A stretch of DNA of 53,769 bases from Anabaena lutea FACHB-196. Lineage in GTDB: Bacteria; Cyanobacteriota; Cyanobacteriia; Cyanobacteriales; Nostocaceae. Below are positions 17,389 through 27,032 of the stretch, piece after piece; within the stretch, counting starts at the first letter, position 1; each line of letters begins with the position of its first letter. A program made the position numbers and the translations under genes. Below the pieces are notes generated by a model that had not been told where the DNA came from, did no database searches, and worked only from the letters and a program-made list of their open reading frames with translations. Location of the stretch: contig NZ_JACJST010000033.1 in the NCBI RefSeq assembly GCF_014698305.1, positions 1-53,769 on the forward strand, written 5' to 3'.

Positions 17389-19074
17389 CTAACTTCCCGA
17401 AGCTAGTTTAAAACCTTCAGCTATAGGGCCTAAAGCTAAAACTGGGAAGAAAGTCAGTACTCCTAAAATGATGGTTACGCCGGCGGTGACAGTTGTAAAT
17501 AGGAGAGAATCGGTTCTGAGGGTAGCACGGGTTTCTGGTTGTTTCGGTTTGCGGGACATACTATCAGCCAAGAGGAGGATGGCAATAATGGGAATGTAAC
17601 GCCCTACTAAAATGCTGAAACTGGTACTCAAGTTCCACCAGAGAGTGTTGTCCTTTAACCCCTCTAAGCCAGAACCATTATTTGCCGAGGCTGAAGCGTA
17701 TTCATAAACTACTTGAGAAATACCATGAAAGCCTGGGTTGCTGATTCCTGCTAGGGAGATAGGATAGGCTAAAGCTAACGCACTGGGAATCAACACCATC
17801 ATCGGGTGAATCAGCAGCACTACACTGGCGAGGACTATTTCCCGTTTTTCTATTTTGCGCCCGAAAAATTCCGGGGTGCGTCCTACCATTAACCCGGTGA
17901 TAAACATGGTCAGAATTAGGTAAATAAATAAGTATGCTGTGCCTATTCCTTGTCCTCCCCAAATAATTTGGAGAAATAAGTTGAATAAGGTGGAAAATAT
18001 GCCTTGAGGCATGAGGGAATCGTGCATCCCGTTGACAGCACCGCACATGGTAGCAGTAGTTGTGACTGCCCATAGTGCAGTTTCTGCCCAGCCAAATCGC
18101 AGTTCTTTACCTTCTAAGTTCGGTAGTTCTACCCCCAGGTTTTTGTTAATGATGGGATTTCCTTGCAGTTCGCCAACGGTAGTTACCCAAATTAGAATTA
18201 CAAAGATAATAAACACCATCCAAAATAGTAACCAAGCTTGTTTGAGGTTATTGGCGAATATGCCGTAGGTGTAAATTAATGATGTGGGGATAGAAATCAT
18301 GGCGATAATTTCTATTAAGTTAGAAGCGCCATTAGGATTTTCAAAGGGGTGGGCGGAGTTAGCACCAAAAAAACCGCCGCCGTTGTCACCTAACATTTTG
18401 ATGATTTCAAAGGAAGCAACTGGACCTCTAGGTATATACTGAGTTCCTCCCTCTAAGGTTTGGAGAACTAGAGTTTCTTTTAATGTTTGCGGTACACCTA
18501 AGATAATGAGTGCGATCGCACCGATAATAGACAGAGGTAGCAATATTCTGGTTATTCCACGAGTGAGATCCACATAAAAATTCCCTAACTTTCTCCCTGT
18601 CAACCCGCGAATAAAAGCAATTCCTACCGCTAAACCTGTGGCTGCTGAGGTGAACATTAAAAAGCCTAAAGCAGCAGTTTGGCTAAAATAGCTTAAGCTT
18701 GTTTCTCCTACGTAGTGTTGCTGGTCAGTATTAGTCAGAAAAGAAATAGTAGTATGCAGTAAGGTATCCCATTTCATCGCCCCAAAACCGTTAGGATTCC
18801 AGGGTAAAAGTCTCTGAAAAGAGATTAGTAAATATACAGAAATTCCCATGACTAGATTGGTGCATATTACTGCCCGGATATACTGCCAACCTGTCATTTC
18901 ATCTTTTCTGCGGACACCCCCTAGTATATAGAGAATTTTCTCTATTGGGTTCATAATAGGATCAAGCATTGTGCTTTCTCCCAAAAATACACTGGCTATG
19001 TATTTTCCCAATTTGGGAGTAATGAATATGACGATACACAGCGTTAACGCAATTTGTAAAAAACCTTGTCCCAT
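17389..19074 (-). CDS. kdpA: Potassium-transporting ATPase subunit A (set 1)
   Basis: K+-binding channel-like subunit of the Kdp pump, 561 residues with about ten membrane helices. The four pore-loop repeats characteristic of KdpA can be followed in [48 protein letters not shown] and [12 protein letters not shown]. The start [11 protein letters not shown] is the usual family start. It is first in the leftward kdpABC operon and lies 538 bp after the NarL-type regulator gene on the same strand. It resembles the second KdpA at 21.9 kb but has clearly diverged. Confidence 0.97.
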   Translation of the reverse strand: MGQGFLQIALTLCIVIFITPKLGKYIASVFLGESTMLDPIMNPIEKILYILGGVRRKDEMTGWQYIRAVICTNLVMGISVYLLISFQRLLPWNPNGFGAMKWDTLLHTTISFLTNTDQQHYVGETSLSYFSQTAALGFLMFTSAATGLAVGIAFIRGLTGRKLGNFYVDLTRGITRILLPLSIIGAIALIILGVPQTLKETLVLQTLEGGTQYIPRGPVASFEIIKMLGDNGGGFFGANSAHPFENPNGASNLIEIIAMISIPTSLIYTYGIFANNLKQAWLLFWMVFIIFVILIWVTTVGELQGNPIINKNLGVELPNLEGKELRFGWAETALWAVTTTATMCGAVNGMHDSLMPQGIFSTLFNLFLQIIWGGQGIGTAYLFIYLILTMFITGLMVGRTPEFFGRKIEKREIVLASVVLLIHPMMVLIPSALALAYPISLAGISNPGFHGISQVVYEYASASANNGSGLEGLKDNTLWWNLSTSFSILVGRYIPIIAILLLADSMSRKPKQPETRATLRTDSLLFTTVTAGVTIILGVLTFFPVLALGPIAEGFKLASGS

Positions 19075-19612
19075 TTAGTTTTTACTCAATTAAACTGAAG
19101 TTTTAGCCTGTCAATACTTAGAGATAACAGATGAATGAATTACTCGTAAATTTGATGGTTAAGAATTGGGTGATTGCTCTGAATCACCTCAAGAGAGTAA
19201 ATCTGAATTTACTATTTTCTAGATGTTTCTTGAAGTTGATGTTAAAAATATTTCTATCTTACTCTTATTCATTTTTTCGCTAGTTAGCATTATCTATAGG
19301 ATTCCTATATTTATACAACACATTATCTCTCCTGCCTCTCAAGATATAGAAACCAATGATAACTTTTTTACACTATTACTGGTTTCTAGTATAAGATTAC
19401 ACCCTTTAAAATATCTCATGCCAAACATAACCGAGATTAGCTGATGATTATATTCTATATTTTCGAGTTTTGGTGAATATAATTAGTTATGCCAGGACAT
19501 ATTGCCAGATTAAAGCTGTAAAGTCTAGTACCACAGGTCGTAATTCGTAATATTTCCTTCGGTTCCGCTAGGGATACGTAATTCGTAATTCGTAATTTAA
19601 AGACTATTTCAG
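19075..19612. other. Gap between regulator gene and kdpA1
   Basis: Likely holds the kdpA promoter (minus strand). A TAATTCGTAA/CTAGGGATACG repeat cluster lies at 19538-19600. A plus-strand frame at 19223-19444 encodes a hydrophobic 73-residue peptide without a clear ribosome site; I do not count it as a gene. Confidence 0.45.
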
Positions 19613-20284
19613 TTATAAGGGATTAATTAACTGTTTTTGTAAAGCAACAACAACAGCACTTTGACGATCACCAACTCCTAACTTATGCAGTATTGCATGA
19701 ACATGAACTCTGACAGTTCCATCTGTAATGTAAAGAGTTTCAGCTATTTGATGATTGGTTTTGCCGGCGGCTAGAAGTGTGAGAATTTCTTCTTCTCTGT
19801 GAGTAAGAGGATTAGAGGCTTTTAAAATATTTTCTGACCGGATATTATATGAATCAAATGCAAAAGAAGAACGAATTTCTTTAGTTGCAGTTTCATCCCA
19901 CCAAGATGCTCCAGCAGCTACAGAACGGAGAGCTAAAAGCAATTTTTCAGCGGCAATTCCTTTGAGACAATAGCCTTGAGCGCCCGCTGCAATTAACCGC
20001 GCAATTAGGGATTTTTCAGCATGGGAAGTGAGGACTAAAACTGGCAAATTGGGATATTTTTGTTTAATTTGGTGACAGGCTTCAATTCCCCCGATTCCTG
20101 GTAATCCTATGTCTAAAAGAACAACATTGAGAGGATGCTGGTTTACTAACTCAATAGCTGTTTCACCATCTTCCGCTTCGGCGATAATCTCCAAACCAGT
20201 TTCCTGCTGCAATCGCACACGCAAGCCCAAGCGGAAAAGTTCATCATCCTCAACTAGGAGGATTTTTATTTTGCTAGAAGACAT
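19613..20284 (-). CDS. NarL/FixJ-type response regulator
   Basis: Two-component response regulator of 223 residues. The receiver domain (1 to about 125) has the acidic pair in LLVEDDE, the phosphoacceptor Asp58 in VVLLDIGLPG and the conserved lysine in GYCLKG. The LuxR-type helix-turn-helix (about 155-215) carries NPLTHREEEILTLLAAGKTN and DGTVRVHVHAILHKLGV. The start lies 9 bp after the stop of the upstream histidine kinase, so the two form a pair. Its position between the kinase and kdpABC suggests control of K+ uptake. Kdp operons are usually controlled by an OmpR-type KdpE, so a NarL-type partner would be unusual. This link is inferred from position only. Confidence 0.92.
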   Translation of the reverse strand: MSSSKIKILLVEDDELFRLGLRVRLQQETGLEIIAEAEDGETAIELVNQHPLNVVLLDIGLPGIGGIEACHQIKQKYPNLPVLVLTSHAEKSLIARLIAAGAQGYCLKGIAAEKLLLALRSVAAGASWWDETATKEIRSSFAFDSYNIRSENILKASNPLTHREEEILTLLAAGKTNHQIAETLYITDGTVRVHVHAILHKLGVGDRQSAVVVALQKQLINPL

Positions 20285-20293
20285 CTCATGTAT

Positions 20294-21424
20294 TTAAGAC
20301 TGAAATGGCAAAACAGGGAGCTTGAAACCAAAAATGGCACCATTGGGAACTCTGTTTTCTGCCCATATTATACCGTTATGGGCTTCAATAATTTGCCGAG
20401 ATAAGTAAAGCCCTAATCCAGAACCTTTAGCTTGACGTTGGGAAAGCCCACCGCGATAGCGCAGCGCTCCGTAGGAATCGCTATTTCCTTGGTAAAATCG
20501 TTCAAATAAGTGGGGAAACTGTTCGGGTTGAATACCTGCACCTGTATCTAAAATTTTCACAACTTGATAGGAAGTTTGGGGTTCTAAGACAACTTCGACA
20601 TGATCACCGCGTCGAGAATGGTTGATAGCATTAATGAGAAGATTGCTAAAAACTCGTTGCAGTTGCAAAGCATCGCCATTAACCCAGAGCGATCGCCTCC
20701 AATCGGAGTTACCATAGTTTAAGGATAGATGTATGCGACGATTTGCCGCTAATTCAATCAAAGTAGCCGCTGCCGTTTCTGCTAATATGCTTAAATCCAC
20801 AGGAGCTAAATCTAGTTTTAAGCCTTCAGTATCATTGCGATAGACATCTAACAAAGTTTCTAATAAATCTAGAGAAGTTTCATGACTGCGTGCCATTGTT
20901 GCCAAAACTTTTTGCTGAGTTGGTGAAACTGCACCAAATTTTTCTTGTTGAAAAGCTTTAATAGTTTCAATTGCACCTAAAAGTGGTGTTTTTAAATCGT
21001 GGGTAAGTGTGGAGGCAAAATCCTCTCTTAGTCTTACTAATTGGGCTTGGGATTCGAGTTGAGTTTGAGTAAGTGCAATAGCTTTTTGAGATTTTCGCAA
21101 TCGCTGACTTAAAAATCCTGTGACTATCAACGCCATTGCGGCAATTACTCGACTAGCAATAGTAGAAGCCTGAATGACTTCCCTTACGGGTATCCACACA
21201 TTTAACATGGTTAGAAAAACAGCAACAAATGTTGCGCTTGTTGTTGCCATTCCCCCAAACCAAGAATTTACTAATAAAATTGCTCCACTGTAGAGATATC
21301 CAAAAACATAGTCATTGGGGGTGGAATACTCTAAAATTCCTAGAAAGATAAATATAGTCACAATCAGTAATATTTTACTGATTTGTAAGTTATTGTTTAT
21401 TAATTTATTTTTTAAATATACCAT
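20294..21424 (-). CDS. Membrane sensor histidine kinase
   Basis: Sensor kinase of 376 residues. Hydrophobic segments at about 17-32, 44-75 and 88-106 form a short membrane sensor with little periplasmic sequence, in the style of the KdpD membrane bundle. A coiled coil (about 110-135) leads to the H-box FASTLTHDLKTPLLG with His142. The ATPase part shows NLLINAINHS, DTGAGI and GSGLGLYLSRQI. Between YQGNSD and QAKGSGLGL, in the ATP-lid region, there is an extra segment of about 15 residues (about 315-329) encoded by a palindromic dispersed repeat. It is cotranscribed with the NarL-type regulator. The signal is unknown; K+ or turgor is a guess from the kdp context. Confidence 0.92.
   Translation of the reverse strand: MVYLKNKLINNNLQISKILLIVTIFIFLGILEYSTPNDYVFGYLYSGAILLVNSWFGGMATTSATFVAVFLTMLNVWIPVREVIQASTIASRVIAAMALIVTGFLSQRLRKSQKAIALTQTQLESQAQLVRLREDFASTLTHDLKTPLLGAIETIKAFQQEKFGAVSPTQQKVLATMARSHETSLDLLETLLDVYRNDTEGLKLDLAPVDLSILAETAAATLIELAANRRIHLSLNYGNSDWRRSLWVNGDALQLQRVFSNLLINAINHSRRGDHVEVVLEPQTSYQVVKILDTGAGIQPEQFPHLFERFYQGNSDSYGALRYRGGLSQRQAKGSGLGLYLSRQIIEAHNGIIWAENRVPNGAIFGFKLPVLPFQS
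20438..20482 (-). repeat. Palindromic dispersed repeat inserted in the kinase gene
   Basis: In coding sense it begins GCGATTCCTACGGAGCGCTG and has inverted ends GCGAT and ATCGC. It adds about 15 codons in frame, just before the G2 box of the histidine kinase. The composition (GC-rich, CCTACGG-type core) matches the intergenic repeats at 14.2 kb rather than the surrounding gene. Confidence 0.6.
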
Positions 21425-21894
21425 TTATAAAGCTACCTTTGATTATTTTAACTAAGTATATAGCACTCCTATTTAATTTGTGTTGGACAAGGAGTTTTGT
21501 TTCACGCAGAGGAGGACACTTGCTTGGGCGGGTTCCCCGACTTGTGCAAAGTGTCCATCGCACAGAGAGAATAAATATCAAATACTACTGAATTATATTA
21601 ATAATAGATAAATTATATTAGTTAAATATAGTGTTTACAGAGAATTATATCTAGCGTTTAGATTTATCCTAAACCTGCTAAACACTGATATATATTTCTG
21701 GGTAAACACCTATATATGAAAATAAACGATTTTTATACTCTTGTATTCCTTGTTTTTCTTTCATCAATAATTGATGATATGAATTAATCATCTCAATATC
21801 ACTGTCTGGTAGCGCAAGCCATATCAGGATTAGCAGGATAAACATGATTGATTCTGAAGAAGTTGAAAGATTTTTTGAGGAGTTTTTATAATTC
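21425..21894. other. Shared control region between the divergent kdp systems
   Basis: This 470-bp region lies between the leftward kinase-regulator-kdpABC set and the rightward kdpABC set, so promoters for both should lie here. GGACACTTGC (21514-21523) and GCAAAGTGTCC (21546-21556) form an imperfect inverted repeat around GGGCGGGTTCCCC, a dispersed-repeat type known from Nostoc. The region 21560-21670 is extremely AT-rich. No gene was accepted. Confidence 0.55.
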
Positions 21895-23574
21895 ATGTTA
21901 CAAGGTTGGATGCAAATTGCATTGACATTAATTATTGTCATTGCCACTACTCCTTTTTTAGGGAGATATATAGCTCGTGTTTTTCTAGGAGAAAGAACAC
22001 TGCTCGACTCTGTGTTAAATCCCTTTGAGAGAATAATTTTCTTATTAAGTGGAGTTCGCCCAGAAGATGAAATGACAGGTTGGCAATATGCAAAAGCGGT
22101 GATTTATAGTAATCTTGCTATGGCGATTTTGGTATTTTTGATATTGATGACTCAAGGATTTTTACCGCTAAATCCTACAGAGTTAAAAGCGCCAAGTTGG
22201 GATTTAGCATTACACACTACTCTCTCTTTTTTAACCAACACAGATCAACAGCATTATTCTGGAGAAACAACCTTTAGTTATGCCAGTCAAACCTTTGCTT
22301 TGGGTTTTTTAATGTTTACTTCAGCCGCGACAGGTTTAGCGGTGGGGATTGCCTTTATTCGCGGTTTAACAGGGAGAGGATTAGGTAATTTTTATGGTGA
22401 TTTAACTAAAGCAATTACCCGGATTTTACTACCTATGTCTGTTGTTGGGGGATTATTATTAATCATGGCTGGTGTACCCGAAACCCTTGCAGGAGTGGCA
22501 ACAGCGACAACATTAGAAGGAGCAACACAAGCGATCGCACGTGGACCAGTTGCCCATTATGAGATAATTAAACAAATTGGTGAAAATGGCGGCGGTTTTT
22601 TTGGTGTTAACTCAGCCCACCCCTTTGAAAATCCCAATGGGTTTTCTAATTTATTAGCAACTTGGGCGATGATTTCTATCCCTTCAGCTTTTATTTACAC
22701 CTATGGAGTATTTGCTAATAATCTTAAACAAGCTTGGTTAGTATTTTGGATGGTATTTATCATCTTTGTTTTCTTAGTAGTCATCACAGTAATTGGTGAA
22801 TATCAAGGCAATCCTCTTGTTAATTCTCTATTAGAATCACAGCAACCCAACTTAGAAGGAAAAGAAGTCAGATTTGGTTGGGCGCAAACAGCACTTTGGG
22901 CAGTAATGACAACAGCAACAATGTGTGGTGCTGTCAACGGAATGCACGATTCATTAATGCCTCCTGGAGGATTTTCCACACTCTCAAATATGTTTTTACA
23001 AATTATTTGGGGAGGACAGGGAACCGGCACAGCCTATTTATTTATCTATTTAATTTTGGCAGTATTCCTAACTGGTTTAATGGTAGGACGCACACCAGAA
23101 TTTTTAGGACGCAAAATAGAGAAACAAGAAATAGTTCTTTCCAGCGTAGTTTTATTAGTTCATCCTTTCGCAGTTTTAATTCCTTGGGCGATAGTTTTTG
23201 CCTTTCCCGATACTCTTTCAGGTATTAGTAACCCCGGTTTTCACGGCGTTTCTCAAGTAGTTTATGAATATGCTTCCGCTGCTGCAAATAACGGTTCTGG
23301 TTTTGAAGGTTTAGGAGATAATACCCTGTGGTGGAATCTTAGTACCAGTGTCAGCATTTTAGCCGGTCGTTATATTCCTATCATCGCTTTACTGTTACTA
23401 GCAGATGGTATTTCTAGAAAACAACCAGTTCCCATGACTGCCGGTACTCTCAGAACCGACACTCGTTTATTCACCGGAGTTACAGGTGGAGTAATTTTAA
23501 TTCTTGGGGCGCTAACCTTTTTCCCCGTATTAGTTTTAGGTCCTATTGCTGAATGGTTTTTGATCGGTAAATGA
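21895..23574 (+). CDS. kdpA: Potassium-transporting ATPase subunit A (set 2)
   Basis: Second KdpA, 559 residues, with the same pore-loop signatures as the first: [50 protein letters not shown] and [12 protein letters not shown]. The N terminus [15 protein letters not shown] aligns with that of set 1. It opens the rightward kdpA-kdpB-(F/G-like)-kdpC operon. Two Kdp pumps side by side are known from Anabaena, where one is the major K+-starvation pump. Which set plays that role here cannot be told from sequence. Confidence 0.97.
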   Translation: MLQGWMQIALTLIIVIATTPFLGRYIARVFLGERTLLDSVLNPFERIIFLLSGVRPEDEMTGWQYAKAVIYSNLAMAILVFLILMTQGFLPLNPTELKAPSWDLALHTTLSFLTNTDQQHYSGETTFSYASQTFALGFLMFTSAATGLAVGIAFIRGLTGRGLGNFYGDLTKAITRILLPMSVVGGLLLIMAGVPETLAGVATATTLEGATQAIARGPVAHYEIIKQIGENGGGFFGVNSAHPFENPNGFSNLLATWAMISIPSAFIYTYGVFANNLKQAWLVFWMVFIIFVFLVVITVIGEYQGNPLVNSLLESQQPNLEGKEVRFGWAQTALWAVMTTATMCGAVNGMHDSLMPPGGFSTLSNMFLQIIWGGQGTGTAYLFIYLILAVFLTGLMVGRTPEFLGRKIEKQEIVLSSVVLLVHPFAVLIPWAIVFAFPDTLSGISNPGFHGVSQVVYEYASAAANNGSGFEGLGDNTLWWNLSTSVSILAGRYIPIIALLLLADGISRKQPVPMTAGTLRTDTRLFTGVTGGVILILGALTFFPVLVLGPIAEWFLIGK

Positions 23575-23666
23575 ACTATATATTTTTTCCTCACGCAGAG
23601 ACGCAGAGGCGCAAAGGAAGAAAGAAATTAGGTTGGAGTTGTGAATTTAAAAGTAACTAAATTTCC

Positions 23667-25733
23667 ATGAAAACTACAAAAACTCGACAAGAACGTAAAC
23701 ATACTCCCAAGGTTAAAAAGACTGGAATTTATTCTAGGGCATTTAAACAAGCATTTGTTAAATTAGACCCACGCAATATGCTAAAAAATCCAGTTATGTT
23801 TTTGGTATGGGTCGGTACAATTATTACAGCATTAGTAACAGTTGAACCTAATCTTTTTGGTGTTACTCCTGGTAATAATCCGCGACTTTTTAACGGTTTA
23901 ATTACCCTAATTCTGTTCTTTACTCTTGTGTTTGCAAATTTTGCGGAAGCTGTTGCTGAAGGAAGAGGAAAAGCGCAAGCTGACTCATTACGGGCGACAA
24001 AATCTGATGTTACAGCCCGAAAACTTCTTCCTGATGGTTCTATTCAAGAAGTTAATTCTACTACGTTGCGTCGTGGTGACCAAATTAAAGTTATAGCTGG
24101 TGATGTTATCCCCGCAGACGGAGAAGTAATTGCTGGGGTAGCTGCTGTTGATGAATCTGCTATTACTGGAGAATCTGCACCAGTATTAAAACAACCGGGA
24201 ACTGATATTGCTAGTTCTGTAACAGGAGGAACTCGCATTAATTCTGATGAATTAACTATTAAAGTAACATCAGATCCAGGTCAAGGTTTTATTGACCGCA
24301 TGATTGCTTTAGTTGAAGGGGCTGCTCGTACTAAAACCCCCAATGAAATTGCTTTAACTGTACTTTTAGCAGTGCTAACTCAAGTTTTTCTAGTAGTAAT
24401 TGCCACTTTACCTACAGTCTCAGTTTATGTTAAGTCACCTGTAAGTATTGCGGTATTAATTGCCTTATTAGTGGCATTAATTCCCACCACAATTGGCGGA
24501 TTATTGAGTGCAATTGGGATTGCAGGGATGGATAGAGTTGCTCAATTTAACGTCATAGCTACTTCTGGAAGGGCTGTAGAAGCCTGTGGAGATATTAACA
24601 CTTTAGTTTTAGATAAAACGGGAACAATTACTTTAGGAAATCGCATGGCAGAGGAATTTATTCCTGTTAAAGGTCATTCCCTAGATGAAGTTGCCCAAAT
24701 TTCTTTAGCATCAAGTGTTTTTGATGAAACTCCTGAAGGAAAATCAATTGTTAAATTAGCCGAATCATTAGGAGCAAAATTAGATTTTAGTTCAAAAAAT
24801 GCGGAGGGAATTGAATTTTCTGCAAAAACCCGTATGAGTGGTATTGATTTACCTAATGGTGTAGAAATTCGCAAAGGTGCTGTAGATGCAATTAAAGGAT
24901 TTGTGCGTTCTCGCAATGGACAATTAACTCCAGAACTTGATGCAGCTTATGAACGGGTTTCTAAATTAGGAGGAACACCATTAGCAGTTTGTAAAGGTGA
25001 TGACATTTACGGTGTAATTTATCTTAAAGATATTATTAAACCAGGGATTAAAGAACGATTTGATCAAATGCGCCGCATGGGAATTAAAACTGTAATGCTG
25101 ACAGGAGATAACCGTCTTACAGCTTCTGTCATTGCCCAAGAAGCAGGTGTAGATGACTTTATTGCGGAAGCAACACCAGAGGATAAAATTGAAGTAATTC
25201 GTAATGAACAAGCTCAAGGAAAATTAGTCGCAATGACTGGAGATGGTACTAATGATGCACCAGCTTTAGCTCAAGCAAATGTAGGTGTGGCAATGAATTC
25301 TGGTACTCAAGCTGCTAAGGAAGCTGCAAATATGGTGGACTTAGATTCTGACCCTACCAAATTAATTGATATCGTCACTATTGGCAAACAATTACTAATT
25401 ACTCGTGGTGCTTTAACAACTTTTTCAATTGCTAATGATGTCGCCAAATACTTTGCAATTATTCCGGCAATTTTCCCTGGTATTGGTGTAAGTGGTTTAA
25501 ATATCATGGGTTTAGCAAGTACCCAATCAGCAGTTTTATCAGCTTTAATTTACAACGCTTTAATTATTCCCGCGTTAATTCCTTTAGCATTAACTGGTGT
25601 GAAATTCCGTCCTCTCACTGCTGACCAACTTCTGCAAAGAAACATCTTTATTTACGGATTAGGTGGCGTGATTGCTCCTTTTATTGCGATCAAAATTATT
25701 GACGTTTTTATTGCATCTGTAGGACTAGCCTAA
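23667..25733 (+). CDS. kdpB: Potassium-transporting P-type ATPase subunit B (set 2)
   Basis: Second KdpB, 688 residues and complete. The actuator has AITGESAPV, the phosphorylation motif [10 protein letters not shown] and the hinge [18 protein letters not shown]. The C-terminal membrane part ends in [18 protein letters not shown]. The start at 23667 follows a 92-bp gap with a CGCAGAGGCGCAAAGG-type dispersed repeat. Unlike the set-1 copy, no heptamer array lies before it. Its third-position bases are richer in A/T than those of the set-1 gene, in keeping with separate histories after an old duplication. Confidence 0.97.
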   Translation: MKTTKTRQERKHTPKVKKTGIYSRAFKQAFVKLDPRNMLKNPVMFLVWVGTIITALVTVEPNLFGVTPGNNPRLFNGLITLILFFTLVFANFAEAVAEGRGKAQADSLRATKSDVTARKLLPDGSIQEVNSTTLRRGDQIKVIAGDVIPADGEVIAGVAAVDESAITGESAPVLKQPGTDIASSVTGGTRINSDELTIKVTSDPGQGFIDRMIALVEGAARTKTPNEIALTVLLAVLTQVFLVVIATLPTVSVYVKSPVSIAVLIALLVALIPTTIGGLLSAIGIAGMDRVAQFNVIATSGRAVEACGDINTLVLDKTGTITLGNRMAEEFIPVKGHSLDEVAQISLASSVFDETPEGKSIVKLAESLGAKLDFSSKNAEGIEFSAKTRMSGIDLPNGVEIRKGAVDAIKGFVRSRNGQLTPELDAAYERVSKLGGTPLAVCKGDDIYGVIYLKDIIKPGIKERFDQMRRMGIKTVMLTGDNRLTASVIAQEAGVDDFIAEATPEDKIEVIRNEQAQGKLVAMTGDGTNDAPALAQANVGVAMNSGTQAAKEAANMVDLDSDPTKLIDIVTIGKQLLITRGALTTFSIANDVAKYFAIIPAIFPGIGVSGLNIMGLASTQSAVLSALIYNALIIPALIPLALTGVKFRPLTADQLLQRNIFIYGLGGVIAPFIAIKIIDVFIASVGLA

Positions 25734-25767
25734 TTAATTTTAGATTTTGGATTTTGGATTTTAAATT

Positions 25768-26010
25768 ATGGAATATTTACCACCGGAAATTTCAGAAGTA
25801 TTTGCATTGGCAATTTCTAAACGAAATCGAGTTCCGCTCAGTCTGTTTTTACTGCTTTGCTTTAACTTATTACTCGCACCAGCAGTACAAGCAGCGACAC
25901 CGATATCAGAATCGCGTTTTTCGGCTTACACAATTACATTATTGGGACTTGTTACCCTGAGTCTTTGTATTTATTTATTTGTTGTGATTTTTCAACCAGA
26001 GAGGTTTTAA
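25768..26010 (+). CDS. KdpF/KdpG-like small membrane subunit
   Basis: An 80-residue membrane protein between kdpB and kdpC. A signal-like hydrophobic segment (about 24-42, ending AVQAATP) is followed by a second helix (about 52-75) ending YLFVVIFQPERF. That end matches the single helix and tail of KdpF (typically LxxPERF), the subunit that stabilises the pump. It is much longer than the ~29-residue KdpF. From memory, Anabaena kdp operons carry a gene called kdpG at this position. I call it KdpF/G-like by position and tail motif. The set-1 operon in this window has no counterpart. Confidence 0.8.
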   Translation: MEYLPPEISEVFALAISKRNRVPLSLFLLLCFNLLLAPAVQAATPISESRFSAYTITLLGLVTLSLCIYLFVVIFQPERF

Positions 26011-26031
26011 TCACTAATTTGTAATTCGTAG

Positions 26032-26059
26032 GTTGGGTTAAGCAACAGCACAACCCAAC
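26032..26059. repeat. Short hairpin repeat between kdpF/G-like gene and kdpC
   Basis: GTTGGGTT (26032-26039) and AACCCAAC (26052-26059) form an 8-bp stem, followed by AAAAAGG. It belongs to the GTAGGTTGGGTT/GTAGGGTGGG hairpin group also seen at 40.9 and 48.6 kb. Within the operon it could attenuate or stabilise the transcript. Confidence 0.6.
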
Positions 26060-26096
26060 AAAAAGGTTAATATTTTTCACCCTGGGAGATTTAAAA

Positions 26097-26714
26097 ATGA
26101 GTCAGAGACATCAAGTTAGTAAGGCGATTCGTTCGACTTTAGTTTTGTGGGTGATAACGGCTTTTATCTATCCATTATTTATGTTGGTTTCGGGACAAGT
26201 TGCTTTTTCTTATCAAGCGAATGGTAGCTTAATTACAAATTCCCAAGGTGTGATTATTGGTTCAGCATTAATCGGTCAACCTTTTACAAGTGAAAGGTAT
26301 TTTTGGAGTCGTCCCAGCACGACTAATTACAGCACAGCAGATCCTAAAAAGGATGAAGCTGGTGTTTTGAAAACTGGAGTATCTGGTGCTAGTAATTTAG
26401 CTCCCAGTAATCCTGCTTTGTTGGAAAGAATTAATGGTAATGAAGGTGAAATTAATCGTTTAAAAAAAGCAGATATCCAACCGACGGCTGATTTAGTTTA
26501 TACTTCTGGCTCTAGTCTTGATCCTCACATTACTCCTGAAGGTGCAAAGGTGCAAATTGCACGCATTGCTAAAGCAAGAGGAATAGAACCACAGCAACTA
26601 GAAACTTTAATCTCTCAAAACACAGATGGGCGTTTTTTAGGTATATTTGGTGAACCTGGAGTTAATGTTTTGAAGTTGAATCTAGCATTAGATTTTTTAA
26701 CGTCTGCGAGTTGA
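26097..26714 (+). CDS. kdpC: Potassium-transporting ATPase subunit C (set 2)
   Basis: Second KdpC, 205 residues, with one N-terminal membrane helix (about 13-35) and a periplasmic domain. Motifs: IGSALIGQPFTSERYFWSRPS, GVSGASNLAPSNPAL, ADLVYTSGSSLDPHIT and DGRFLGIFGEPGVNVL. Compared with set 1 there is a short insertion, DPKKDEAGVL, in the region before GASNLAPSNP; KdpC proteins vary here. A GGGAG lies just upstream of the ATG. It is the last clear pump gene of the operon; the short KdpD lies 4.4 kb further on. Confidence 0.96.
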   Translation: MSQRHQVSKAIRSTLVLWVITAFIYPLFMLVSGQVAFSYQANGSLITNSQGVIIGSALIGQPFTSERYFWSRPSTTNYSTADPKKDEAGVLKTGVSGASNLAPSNPALLERINGNEGEINRLKKADIQPTADLVYTSGSSLDPHITPEGAKVQIARIAKARGIEPQQLETLISQNTDGRFLGIFGEPGVNVLKLNLALDFLTSAS

Positions 26715-26739
26715 ATTAGGATCAATAAGATCAATTTCT

Positions 26740-27000
26740 ATGCTTACAACAGAAAAGATTAAAATATTGATTTGTTTGAACTTTATTACTTGGATGTTAT
26801 TTACGCCTTGCTATTCCTATTTCATATTAGGGTGGTTAAAATATCAAACTTTTTCATTGTCACAAAACCCGATTTTATTACCTAATATTCAAGAAATAAA
26901 ATTGTTTCAACGTGAACGTGGAGGTGTCAGAAGAATAGGAAGAAATGGGATGATAAATATCACAAAGACAAGTTTGGAAAAATTTTTGTACCCCATTTAG
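26740..27000 (+). CDS. Hypothetical small membrane protein
   Basis: An 86-residue ORF 25 bp after kdpC. An N-terminal hydrophobic segment (about 9-32, NFITWMLFTPCYSYFILGWL) is followed by a polar, basic tail with RERGGVRRIGRNG. I do not recognise it. Same-strand position directly after kdpC allows cotranscription. The codon use is AT-rich like its neighbours. It could be a real accessory protein or a chance frame. Confidence 0.4.
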   Translation: MLTTEKIKILICLNFITWMLFTPCYSYFILGWLKYQTFSLSQNPILLPNIQEIKLFQRERGGVRRIGRNGMINITKTSLEKFLYPI

Positions 27001-27032
27001 TAAATCATTTAATTTAAGGAGTAATCCGTTGT

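Noticed and set aside
19223-19444. 73-residue hydrophobic ORF between the regulator gene and kdpA1
   Set aside because: It is on the opposite strand to its operon, has no ribosome site and low-complexity AT-rich codons; likely chance.
21678-21947. 89-residue minus-strand ORF in the kdp control region
   Set aside because: It overlaps the start of kdpA-2, has no recognisable domain and lies in very AT-rich DNA.
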